Assembly: GCA_023101725.1 (NCBI GenBank)
Contig: JALJCO010003053.1
Span: forward strand, 930,001-994,000
Direction: 5' to 3'
Length of the DNA stretch: 64,000 nucleotides
From: Atherinomorus stipes
Taxonomy: Eukaryota; Chordata; Actinopteri; Atheriniformes; Atherinidae
The notes beneath the pieces are model-generated. The model was not told where the DNA came from, did not search any database, and worked only from the letters and a program-made list of their open reading frames with translations. Within the stretch, counting starts at the first letter, position 1. Every line of letters starts with the position of its first letter. Below, piece by piece: positions 1 to 12,100 of the stretch. The position numbers and the translations under genes were made by a program.

Positions 1-48
1 TTGCTTAGTTAAATCCAGGTGGCGACTTTTTTTTGGCCAGGCAGTGTA
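1..48. mobile_element. terminal fragment of a Tc1/mariner-like element
   Basis: The end reads, as reverse complement, TACACTGCCTGGCC then a run of A and GTCGCCACC, a terminal inverted repeat I recognise from fish Tc1/mariner elements, next to a TA target site. The rest lies beyond the window edge. It is followed by a (TA)n stretch at 55-75. Confidence 0.55.
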
Positions 49-710
49 TATTTGTATATATATATATATATATATTGTATTGAATCTAATTCATAAGCTA
101 AATGTATCTGGAGAAATTTAAAATATGATTTATTGGTGGGAAAAGTGGAGGTAAAGGTCTGGTAAAGGTTCATGTCTCCACTGTACTTTTACTGGTGTTA
201 GAAGCTGTGTACTGTATCAGATTGTTTTGTATACAATCCATGGCTGCTTTCTGTCCTTTGTGGATTCTAAGTTCTCACCTGATGATTAGCAAGATTTAAA
301 ATGGATGAAACCACTTGGGGCCTCATTATCTTCATAAATACACATCCCATTGTTCCATTTATTTTCTTGCCAGTTTTCTTTTTTTTTCCCATGGAGAGGT
401 GAGAGGAGGATGTGATAGAGAGAGGGTGAGTGAAGAGCGCCGAACTATGTAAGAGGAGGGAAGTTTATGGTGTTTTGGGAATGTAGGGCCTCCCTTCTAT
501 TCCTCTCTCATCTGAGATTGAAACCAAAGATGTGGTCTTTCTCTTCTCTTTGGGCTCCCCTGGGGGACCTAGAGTGGCCCCTTGGTCCCTTATCTCTCTA
601 CTCCTGTACTTGCACTCAGGTTTTTACAGAAATGCAGTCAGTCATCATCCAAAAATATAACCTTGATGAGCTACTTTGACAGCAGAAGAAGCTCAAGAAG
701 TGGGGAAGAA

Positions 711-923
711 TGGGCTCTATGCACAGCTCCACTACTTCCTGACCTTAAGGTGGCTCCTTTGTTTCCTGTCTTTCATTACTGGACGAACTGATTAACCCAG
801 GTGTGTCTGATCTCAGTAACTGGCCAGACACACCTGGATTAATCAGTTCATCCAGTAATGAAAGACAGGAAACAAAGGAGCTACTTTAAGTTCAGGAAGT
901 AGTGGAGCTGTGCATAGAGCCCA
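711..923. mobile_element. palindromic MITE-like element with 99-bp arms
   Basis: Left arm 711-809 and right arm 825-923 are nearly perfect inverted copies around a 15-bp spacer. The outer ends read TGGGCTCTATGCACAGCTCC and its complement. No coding capacity. The flanks share GAAGAA, a possible but unconvincing target duplication. A non-autonomous DNA transposon or fold-back element is the simplest reading. Confidence 0.75.
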
Positions 924-2247
924 TTGAAGAAGAAAGTGAGACAGGGAGAGGAAAAGACCCTCAGTCATAAAACCCCTGAATTGGAGACAAAACTGAATGA
1001 TAATCGAGTAGTTAACATATCTTCCATGGTCTCTTACTGCATTTTATTTTAATTGCTCCCTGCATAACTTTTGCAACTCTTCAATTGTATCAGTTGTCGT
1101 ACATCATTTGAAAGAAAACCAACAATCTGACTTTTTTCTCTTGACTTTTTACACTTTTGATTTTATGTCATAGTCCTGTAAGTGTAACAGCAGAATGGGG
1201 AACAGCTTGAAAAGCTGCCATGAAAAAGTCTACCAACAGATGGCTGAAACAATGGAACTTTAACGACATGCGATACATAGTCTCCTGACTTCTTCTGTGA
1301 TTTCACAAGATGCCACTTCTCTGTTTTTCAAAGGGAATACTCAAAATGGTTATATCAAGATGAATCAAAACAAAGTTACGACATGACTCCTGCATCCAGT
1401 ATGCTGCTTTCATAGTCATGCCTGGTGTTTTTGATCTGCACTTGTATCAAAGTCTAAAAAATGGGAAATGATTCATTTTAGTGTTGCTGAGAGATTCGAC
1501 AGACAACACTCATTAGACTAGTCCTTTGAGTTGCAAGATGTGCACGAGTCATGCATCATCTCTACATTGGAAAACTTTTTTTTTTCCTCTCGCCTCTGTA
1601 ACTTATTTTCTGTCATTACATGGTGCTAATTAATTTCCCCCTAAAAGCATAGGTGACAGATACGAGGAATCTAATATTTACCTCCTAATGATACACTCCA
1701 CAAGGTCATTTTCTAGTCTTGTGTATGACACACCAAAACAGTTATCACTCTGATCTTCAAAGACCCAACATATGCAGTCAAGATGATGTGCAAACTGAAT
1801 TTAAATCAAGGGTCAGACTATCTGCCGAGGTTGACAATACGCACCGTTAGAATCATCTTGTCATATTTTAACAGAGAAGTCAGTTTGTTTATGTTATACA
1901 CAAATGTCAAATCTTTTTGTTGTTATCTTTATCCCGGAGTACTTTTGTTAACCATAAACTTTACTTACACCATTACAGTCTGAACACTCCATCTCTTTGG
2001 GGAATGGGAAGCCTAAGGCCGCATCCTGTTTTGGCAGCTGTAAAGAAAGAAGTGCCTCTTCTGCGCTCCTCTGGCACTTTGCCTTCTGGGGGAAGAAGCT
2101 AGGGGACAGGTGGGGACCGAATGGCCCATGCCAGCTGACCTGTCAGCTTTAGACCCTGTATGTTTGAATAAAAGCAGGGAGGTGAAGGGGTGGGGGATGG
2201 ATTTTTGGTGAAGGGATGATGGGGCCTGGTAGGATCTGCATGCAGTC

Positions 2248-2290
2248 TGTTGTGTGTGTGTGTGTGTGTTGTGAGAGAGAGAGAGAAAGA
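2248..2290. repeat. (GT)n(GA)n compound microsatellite
   Basis: About ten GT units followed by about nine GA units, then a purine-rich trail to about 2340. Confidence 0.9.
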
Positions 2291-4654
2291 GAGAAAGGAA
2301 GAGGAAAAGAGATGGAGGAACAGAGGATGACAAGAGGGAGACAGAACAGGATGGTACTGCTGATGGAGATGGGATGTGACAGTTCTCTCTGGGATTGTGT
2401 GATTAATTGGGATCAGGTCACCTCTTCAATGTCTGGACAGTAATGCTATGCAGTCTCATATGGCTATTTACATACAGTAGGCTCCCTAGGCTCTCAACAC
2501 TCACACATAAACACACATGTATGCGCTGGGGAAAACAAAACACACACCGTCTATGTGGAATACTGTCATTATTTTTAGCTCAGATACAAGTCCAAGTTGT
2601 TGTAGTAGCAGCAGTGGAGCTTGTTGGCTTCCATGTTGTATTCAGATACAACTTTTTTCTTGTTTTTCTTTTTCATATTTTCCTTGTGCTGGAACAAATA
2701 TATGTACTTGACAAGAGCTCCTGCTAAGAAAGTGGTTGTCGATGCTGAAGTTCCTGTGTTACCTTTAGCAAACTCTGTCTCAAAGCACCAGCCCCTCTTT
2801 CAGAAGAAGGGATAAGATAGCAACCCAATGGAAAGCGCAGATACTAAGAAGACACATGGCACTGAATAATTTATGGCCAAGCAAAATAGAGACAGCCACT
2901 TGAAGTCCTGAGTAAGTAGGAGACATAGACACTGGTGACATATCAAGCCACAATAAAGACACAGGGAACAGTGGAGAAGGCACAGGGAAAACGCTCTGTG
3001 AATTTCCTGAGTTAAGAGTATGTTTTTGTTTTCCTGCACTAGCTGCCTCTGTGTTTGAAAGTTGTGTTGCTCTTCCTTGTTTACCAAGTCCTCTTGCTGC
3101 TTGCTCTGTCACACCAGGGATAGTACCCAGGTGAGCACTGCTACACGCAAGGAAGAGAGAAGCCAGTGGCCCTTTGATTCTGGGCTGCTGGTTCTCTCAG
3201 ATTAGCTATTCTCTCTATACCCTGATGAATGCACTGGCAGAACAGCCAGTGTAACGGAGGGAGACAGTTCCATCCCAAATGGGTTGCATAGGAATGATGG
3301 CTGGCTGGCTGGCTGACTAGCAGTGTTGTTGGCTGGCTGACGGGCTGCCACTTTGGGTGCTGGCTGCTTCCAGAGTAGGTAGGTATAACATGTAAGACCA
3401 GCTCCCCGTCGGACACTAAGACAGACACCCAAGACGGCTGCGGAAGCCTCCAGGCCCCTCTAGTCTCTCCCCATTACACCTCAGCATCACTGATGATGGC
3501 AGGTCGCGGCAGAGAAGCTATCCTCATGCCGCCCGTCACATCCCCGCCACTTTCATCCCCTTGCTCACTTCAAAAGTGACATCTGTCATCACTAAGAAGC
3601 TCGGAAGCGCTGTGTTCCTGCAATGGGCTGCTTTGATGGTGATTTGGCCCCAGGCATTTGTCATACATAACTTAGGTGGAGAACAATGTGAAATCGGGCT
3701 TGGATTTTAAAGTAGAAAAAGAGTAAGTACAATACATGTGGGTAAAATCAAAATCGCTCTAACCACTGGAGGGAGTGAATCAAAGTGCAATGCACGCTGG
3801 TAGAAGTATCATGTGCTGCTCGTATCACAGTCTTGTCAGTTTTCTACTTGTTCGCCCTGTTACTATGTCCCCTTCTGCAGCAAGAAGCAGTTACAGACGG
3901 CAGCTTATCAACCTGATGGTATATATGTTATGTGCCATTTGAAAAAACTTTATGATTGCAGGTTTGGTCTAAATCCACTTTCGCACACGACTTCAATCAA
4001 CAACATTATCAACAGCTAGCAAGCTTCTCAACAGGTTTCAGGAGGGACAGGCTGCCATCCAACATACTGCAAGTTTAGCTTGAAATGCATTTGTCTGGGT
4101 TAAATGAAGTGCGTATTGGGTGCTTATGGAATGGAAATTGTAATGTGTGTTGTGTGAGAGAGAAATAATGGGTGGTTGTATAGCACTCTGCATGGTTCAG
4201 TGCATTTGATGTTTGTGAGCAGCTCTGCAAATTTGTGTGTGGTTAGCTGTGTGTGCATCAGCAACGGTCTGTAGGCATCCAGCATAGAGAGTGTTGTATG
4301 TGTGTCCTTGTGGCTATTTGCAAAGCTGAGATATGATGACTCTGACAATGCTTTTCAGCAAAGCTGTCAAAGGCAAGCCTCTTTAACTGACCCTGTGTTG
4401 GTGTCAGGGATACTTGACCCCCCTCCCCACCCCCTCACTTTTTAGCAGTGTCTAAAATCAGCTGCAGTATTCTTCATATCTGCCTACGTAACCTTTAGAG
4501 CCAAGTACTCTCACTGTTACCCTCGACCTTTACCTCACATTGTCGTGTTCTTGTCTTTCGTTCTTCAACTTGCTGTATTTCTCTCTCATCTTTTTCCCTC
4601 AGTGTGGGGTTAGCTCGGGGTTCAGCTATCCCTCTTTCTCACCTCTCTGTGACT

Positions 4655-4820
4655 GACAGGCATGTCTTCCAGATGGCTGCCAGATTGCCAGGCTCCTTGT
4701 CAGTTCATATTAAGCTTTGTTTGATTAATGCATAATTTAAAGGCCTGTTAAGTTCTCCTCTACAAATGTGTATGTATCCAATTAGTGCTGTTAGGCTGCA
4801 TGACATCACCACCTAACAAT
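4655..4820. promoter_or_regulatory. candidate conserved non-coding element
   Basis: Repeat-free, balanced-composition block with packed homeobox/POU-like words (GATTAATGCATAATTTAA at 4723-4740, CCAATTAGTG at about 4788) and an E-box CAGATG at about 4670. The look is that of a vertebrate developmental enhancer, but this is compositional inference only. Confidence 0.28.
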
Positions 4821-5581
4821 TCAGCTTTTTTTATTCAATTTTTTTTTCTTCTACATATGCCTCACTTCAAGTAAAAGCCTTATGCACCACCTTTATTATC
4901 TCCTCTTCATCTGTTAGCGTAAACTGTCAGTGGAACCAGTGTTAAACAGGATGATTAAACCTGTTTACCTCTCACTTTCAGATATACACATACACGTTGG
5001 GACTAGACTAAATATTTGTTGCATGTGTGTGGATGTATTTATGCATTGCTGTGTGTGAGTGTGTGCCAAGCCACAAGGAATTTGGACAAAACAAGGGTCA
5101 GACACAGGGCTTACTCATAGGGTTTTGTTTGTCCTACTGCCTAGGCCTTTCATGGGATGCCACTTTTAACCTGCTCATCAGACAGAGTATTTTGTTTACA
5201 AGAAAAAACAAAACAAAAAAAAAAACTGTTTGGCCTATCAGCCAAAACAAAGTTGGTAGTAGGTAGATGGTTTAACTGTCGGTCAAACAAGGACTCAGCA
5301 AGACTTAATTATCCTGGAGGCCACATTCTTTTAAACCTTCCTTTGACACTGTGTCAGTAATGTAGTAGTTAATGTACATTTTGACTACCTAACAAACACA
5401 GCCTGGCTTCTAACTGAAATTCTCAGCTGGACCGGATCAACAAATCAGGGTTGGAATTTAATAGATGGTGTGAGTTTTGTTTGCTCCCTGCTGAAATACA
5501 ATAGACTAGTAAAATAACATGTCAGTTATCTTATTTCTGATTTTACAAGTGGTGTATATGGTCTCTGTTCTGACTATGAAG

Positions 5582-7201
5582 TAGGGCTGGGCGATATGGA
5601 CCAAATATCAGATCACAATATATGTGTTTTAAATGACAGTATACGATATGTTCGGGTATTTTTACCCCAATTTATCTGAATGTTTCGCTTCATATCAAAC
5701 ACCTGTTTTTGAAACATGTTTAGCTTAAAGTGTTGATGACACGACCTTAACTTCAAGTACAGTAACTTCGCCATACAACAACACACCAAGACAAAATAAT
5801 TAGCTCTGTGCAGTTAGAAGTTAATTAGACATGTATTTAAGTAAATATCAGATGTTTAGGAGGCTCTGCTAAAGGCTAATAGCTTTTCAGTTGCGAAACG
5901 AGCCGCCATATTGTATCGTCAGCGACTGTACAGCGCTGGTTCAGCTAAAAGCCTGCAAGACCACACCGAGGGAACCAGAACTGTAACGAGCCTCCCAGAA
6001 CAACACAAAGCAGACCCACGACTGAGTTGCAGCGGTTTGATACATAGTAGATCCAGGAGTGACAGAAACGAGGCACTCGCCCCCTGCGGTAGCTCACAGC
6101 TAGCGGTAGCTCGCAGCTAACGGCAGCCGTGAGCTAGACGCAGTAAATAATTGGCCTTTAAAAAATGAGAACATAACAACTTACATGATTCCAGTCGAGT
6201 TTTAAATAGTTCCCGTTTATAAGGATGAGGATGGAGGGAAGGATGCATCTTTCGAAGCAGATGGAGGAGATCTGATGACTGGAGACGTCCTCATATAACC
6301 GAGCCGCAGCTGTCTGCCGATAGCAGGAGCTGTATGACCGATGCGATAAAGCAACGATGGTTGAAAAAGAATATTTCCGAGGAGATGATCGTAATTTCGT
6401 CGTGTTACAAGTCTCAACACGCTGGTGCCCGAAGTTTCAGTCAACAAATGCTCTAGACGAGCAGAGAGGTCCGGTTGCTGCCTGTTTCCCGGTGAGTACG
6501 ACTCCGACCTGCTTCCTTATCCTCTTCAAAATAAAATTCTGAAACCTAAATAAACTCACTTACGAGCTTTTAACCATTAACTGTCAACACAATTTAAAGG
6601 CTGAGTTGTTACTGTTTGTCTGTAAAACTGGAAAAGGAACTTAAAAACCGCAATGAAGCCACTTCAATGTTAAATAAGCAGCGAAGAAGAGGCTTTTGCA
6701 GACGTCATATTCGGTTTCAGCTCACAGCGCCACAGTCTGGTCAGATGTGCTGAAAAGGCAGCGATGTTTTCTAATTACTCATCTATGCAGCTGCGCTTGT
6801 TTCTGTTAGATAGATAATCATGAAGGACGTTTTGGTCTATAAAACATTGCCAAAAATATCAAAAACGTGTCATCAGCACTTTAAAGATATAGCTCTAATT
6901 CAGTGATGGAATTGACAAAACACTGGTTAGAAATGTTTGTTTAATCGAAATAAATCCAGATAGTCGGCTGGTCTTTTATGAATTCTTTGTAGAGTCTTAG
7001 GGAGGATTGTCTTTCAGACAGATAGTTTAAATAATCAGGTGACAGCTTTGTTGTCAGTCGCTGTGCAGCCAGATCATTATAAAAATTAAAACAAAAACAT
7101 TTGCACAACTAATACTGCGATATAACGGCATATGTAAATATCATATCCCTTTAATGTAAATATGATGTCACAATATCATGCTGTTATATCGCCCAGCCCT
7201 A
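5582..7201. mobile_element. non-autonomous hAT-type DNA transposon
   Basis: Terminal inverted repeats TAGGGCTGGGCGATAT (16 bp identical at both ends) are flanked by a perfect 8-bp duplication CTATGAAG at 5574-5581 and 7202-7209. An 8-bp duplication with TAGGG-type ends points to the hAT superfamily. The 1620-bp interior has no recognisable transposase. It contains a short internal hairpin-rich GC patch (about 6085-6136, repeated AGCTAGCGGTAGCTCGCAGCTA-like words) and a unique-looking stretch at about 6200-6520. Confidence 0.85.
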
Positions 7202-7209
7202 CTATGAAG

Positions 7210-9013
7210 CAATATGGGTCACTGCTCAATGTATAAAGTGGACTTTTCTGCATTGAAGACATGTTGGATTGTACTTAAACTGGTGCAACTTATTGTGCAA
7301 AACGGGTTCCTCAGCACTCCTTTGAAAGTGAGTATATTGCTGTATCTCTGTTTACAGCTTTTCTCTTTGTGTTCACACATCCTTTTTGCATTCCTGTTGT
7401 AAAGTTTTGTAGTGTTGTGTTTTAGGCCTCCATGCTTTTTAATTAGATTTTCTCCTGAATTACATCCAGCATAATGTTTATTATTTAGCTGTTTCAGTGC
7501 AGGAACTGAGAGGGAAACAGAAACTAGAGACACGGGACTGACACCACAACATAAATGCACACAAAACAGCATACACTCGGGAAGCAGAGTGACGCATTAA
7601 CTTATTTCCTTCAATTTGTTGGTCTATCCAAATGTTAATGTTGTCACACATGAGCTTTTCCCGCAAACCCATAAATATGTGAGCTTGGGGAATATAAGTG
7701 AGGGGTTGATTACTGTTGGTTGTTAAAGTGTTTTTGTTCTTCAGTCAAAAACAGTATTGGTGCGTGGACCAAAGCTAGACCATCAAAGATATGAAGGGGG
7801 AAGAAATCCATAACATGAACACACTCATGCATGGTGTGTACTGCTATACTAATGCACAAATACCTTGTGTTTAGCTTACAATGTATCCATACTCTTGAGT
7901 TCAAATTTTGAAAGTAATGAATTGAGTTATCTGTAAATCATATACCCACAATTTGAACTTTGGAAATAATTTGAACAGATAGGAAAGGGGCTTGTTTTAG
8001 GGTAGGGTCACATGGACACTTTTGTCAAGATTAAAACGTTCTCAAGTCCAGAAAAGGGATTAGATCCATATTTTTTGCGCCATGCGACCACGCCAAAAGT
8101 CCAAAACAGTTGTCAGAACTGAACAGTTGGAAGAGGCTGGCTGCACAATTCCAAAGTCCAGAACGCTTGACACAAGGGGGTGGGGTGATGTATAGACATG
8201 ACGCAATTGCATAAGCTCGCATTCTTCTCTTGTAAACCCATATTCTTCCACTCTCTGTTGACGATTAATTAATTGTTGCAGAGAAACAATCAACAGTTTG
8301 ACCAAAACTAAAGCATCCATGCTGATGGCAGGCATCTACAGTAAATGCTTGTTTGTCTTTAAGGGACAGACTCGTGAGTAGGTAGTGACCATTAGCACCA
8401 CCAACTGGACTGGAGTTTCGCTGTCTCTTTCTATTTGCGTCACAGTGTGATGACGACAGTTTAGTGTTCAAAATGGTTCCGAAAACACCCATGAGACTGT
8501 GCAGAGTTGTCGGACCCCTGCTGGGAAAATCCACATTGCTCAAGTTCGTTTGGGGAAACCTATGAGACCTTGCCCATAGAGGTGGGACAGATCCGATCCA
8601 ATATCAGTATCAGGCTCCAATATCAACCTGATTCAGATATCAGCCTGAAATTCCCAATCCACCTCAATGATCCGAAGAGGGACCTTTGGTGGTCCTGTGT
8701 TTACAAATTATAAGTATAGATGGGTTTCCTGTTTACAAACATTGGCAGTTGCACGTGCAACCAGGGGGCAAAAAGCCTGTATTTTGTACTGCAGTCTATG
8801 GCCAAACATGCATTCATTATCATTATTAAAAATGTAAAGTAACCTGATGAAACAAACAGAGATTGTTGTGTTTTAAATTATATTATATAAATATGTATTT
8901 TGATGACGAATAAAAAAATACCAACACAGCGTTGCTGTTTTGTGTTTCTATCACGATTACACTAACTTGACAAGGAAGTCATCACCCGCAAACAGCATTT
9001 TTCTTGTTAGTCA
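7210..9013. other. intergenic, no gene seen
   Basis: Only short overlapping frames with no recognisable protein. At 8579-8690 there is a run of related GATCC/ATATCAG/CAATATC words that looks repeat-derived, but I cannot assign a family. Confidence 0.5.
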
Positions 9014-9155
9014 GTCAGTCATTTTCTGTACCGCTTATCCAGTTCAGGGTCGGGGGGTTGCTGGAACCTATCCCAGCTATTATCAGGCGAGAGGCAGGGT
9101 ACACCCTGGACAGGTCGCCAGTCTGTCACAGGGCCAACACAGAGAGACAGACAAC
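9014..9155 (+). mobile_element. fish retroposon tail fragment
   Basis: Contains the phrases TACCGCTTATCC, GGAACCTATCCCAGCT, GGGTACACCCTGGACAGG, GTCGCCAGTCTGTC and GCCAACACAGAGAGACAGAC, which recur as a dispersed LINE/SINE-type 3' tail across teleost genomes. I recognise the sequence, but I am not certain of its family name. Confidence 0.7.
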
Positions 9156-12100
9156 ATGGATATTATTACTGTTGGACCTCATTTGAAATTTGTCTGAAAA
9201 ACTTGCGTTAGAAAGCAGCTTAAATTTTTGTTTAGATTCTTAGTTAAAACCAAAATAGGCCCCAACAGTCTGCATGTCTACAGCAGGTTCAGCTTCCGGT
9301 GAGGTCTTCACCAACTCCATACAGGAGCAACTTTCACTAGTTTGGGATTAAACCAGGCAAAGATGACATCATCACTACGTTTGGAAAGGAGGCGATTCCA
9401 AGTGTGAGGGACTCACCTGCATTGCTGTCGTGAGTCTCGCTGCTTGTGTAACGTTATGCTTTATTGTGTAAAAGATCCTGGTAGACAGTAGACAGACTAG
9501 CTACCTGCTAACAAGGCTAACGGTATAAACTCAAACGGCATCTGATTTACGACCCCCATACTTGTATTAAATCTCCGGGATGCGCTGTTGCAGCGTGAAT
9601 GTTTGTAAACTGCTCCACAATAAAATTTTTTTCTTTTTATTTTCCATGTCTGAGCAGTGAAATGTTGCCATTTCACTGAAATTTATTGTAAATAATAAGT
9701 ATAATTGTTATTATACTTAATTACTATGTAGTATTATTTAATAGTTATAAGTAAAATTAATGGAGTAGTGCTTGTGCAAGTACTTTTATTCACATTCCTT
9801 GATCCTGAGTAATAATCTAAGTCTGTTCATGCTAGTTTTTATGAGGTTTTGTGCTTAAATAGTCATGAAAAGAGGCATACGATTAGCTAAAGTTTTTCAC
9901 AGCATTTGTTGCAAGGTAGTGATTAGTAGGCATTAAACAAGTGGTAAAATAATCTTTACTGGCACAGCAGCACTCACTCCATAAAAATTACTGACCTGGT
10001 CAATTCAGATGGGATTAAATTTACGATGCTCTCACCACCTTGTGTAAAATGTATCCTGGCTGTGTGAGACTTTTTTTTTACTGTCGTCAAGTGAGAAGAA
10101 TATTTCTTTCACTCATTTTTAGAGGCTTAAGTAATCAAGTTACTCTTCCTCTCAAACACAATAAAATAAGTTGATCAAAAATACAAACAGTAACATCAAA
10201 ATAAATTTTGTGTAATCAGTGACGGACCTGTAATACCTAATTTGATCCTTGCAGGCCTAAAGCTAAAAACAGAGTTGTGTGACATGTGATGGCTGAATGT
10301 AAATGTCACATTCCTAAGCACTAGTTCATCAAGTTCAGCACCAGTGCACGAGGGAAATGGAGGCAAACATCACACTGTGCTTGTGGAGCGCTGATGAAAC
10401 TACAACGGCAACTTTCATTTGTTTAGCAAGAGCAGTGACAGATCTATCAGTCATAAATATCCAGGAAAATGTGCTGGAGGAAGGAGGAGAGGAGAAGGAA
10501 TGAGGGAGCAGCAGAGAAGAAGGAAAGTAAGACCTTCAGACAGTTATAGCAGCGTGTGTGTATATATGTGTGTGTGCTTCACTCTTCATTAAAGCACTTC
10601 TGCCGCGAGTCACTGCCTGAATCCGTCAATGTATCAATGTATCTGTGGTAGCTGTCACTGTGATGAGTGAGTGTGGGTGTTACTCATACTCGAGGCCACA
10701 TCACAATTGTCACACAACATTCATTTGTACACATACTGTATATGTGAAAATCCCCACCCACCCATCACCACACAGCCACACCAGTAACACAGTGATGCGC
10801 TTTGGTTTCAATCGAACACCGCATGCATAAATCATTGCTTGTCTTGGGAGCAACATATTAATCAATGATAGAAACACCCAAACATTCTTTTGCGCTAATC
10901 ATAAACACTGTTTGATCTACCCAGCGCTTTAATCTTGTCTTATGTGGACAGAGCCGTGCCTGCAGTTGAGCATGCGGAGCATTGTTGTAGGTGCATCACA
11001 GCCCTCTTAGCTGTAGACAAGTTTACACTGATTGTTTCATGTATCTAGGCCTGGGCTCCTGACGCCTGCAACGCTTTTGAACCTGGCCTTTTGTGTCCTC
11101 CAACAGAGCTTTTGTTCTAGATGAAACAGACTATGTATGGTCAGCACTGAGCTTCTGTACAACCAAGTGTCAGCTCCGCTACATCACACACACACACACA
11201 TACATGCATTTGCAGAGATGAAGGCAGACAGCTATACACAAACATCCCAGATATACTGTGGGCAAGTCAGAATGGAGAACCGCACTTGTGTACAACAACA
11301 TGTAAACCCATGTGCACACATATTTATAGTGTGTGTGTGTGGGAGTCAAAGGGGGCATCTGGTTTTTCTCAACAGTACAACATCCCACAAGTGCAATCTC
11401 AATTACAAGAGAGACTTGAGAATTAAAGTTTCATCTTACTGTAACAGCATGGCCTCCTCCAGGCACATCAGAGCACCGCTGATTTCTTTTTAACTACACC
11501 ACCATGTTTGCTCTCTCAGAGGGATTAAGTTTACTTTTATTTAAAAGGAAATTTAAAGTAGCGAGGAACTTGCTGAATATATACACAGCTGTCCACACAA
11601 ACATTGTGGCTCATATGTAAAGTTGATACTCAAATCCTCAGTTTGCAGTGGTGGACAAAGAAGACTACATTCCATTTTACATTTTGTCTATTTTACTGAG
11701 CTTTTCATCCAGAAAGACTTAAAGTGAGTGCAACGGTAGACTGGGTTTTAATTTGTATATGCAAACAACGGAAAAGCCTGTTAGGTTAAAGCTGCAGCAT
11801 CCCAACATCGGAGCGAAGAGACACATTGATGGTGTTGTTTCTTGGAGGAAAATGACAAATATGTTTTATGATATGCATGTGACATAGTTTAAGTTTTTTT
11901 TTAATGAAATGTATACCTTTTATGTGGAGCAACTTAAAAATATATCAGCTGCATCTTATACTGCTGGATATACTGTATGATCACTTTGATTGAAAGAAAA
12001 CACAAATACATGCAACAATATGTATATTTAGAGTTTTGAAGCACATTAGTCGGCAACAATAAATCTGGTAAGTTTATCCTGTGCAAAAATTTGTAAAATA

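Larger units (their letters stand above)
924..5573. other. intergenic desert, no gene seen
   Basis: Only short, unrelated reading frames. Contains (GT)n(GA)n at 2248-2290, a (GGCT)n patch at about 3299-3340, and a candidate conserved non-coding block at about 4655-4820. The rest shows nothing recognisable. Confidence 0.6.
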
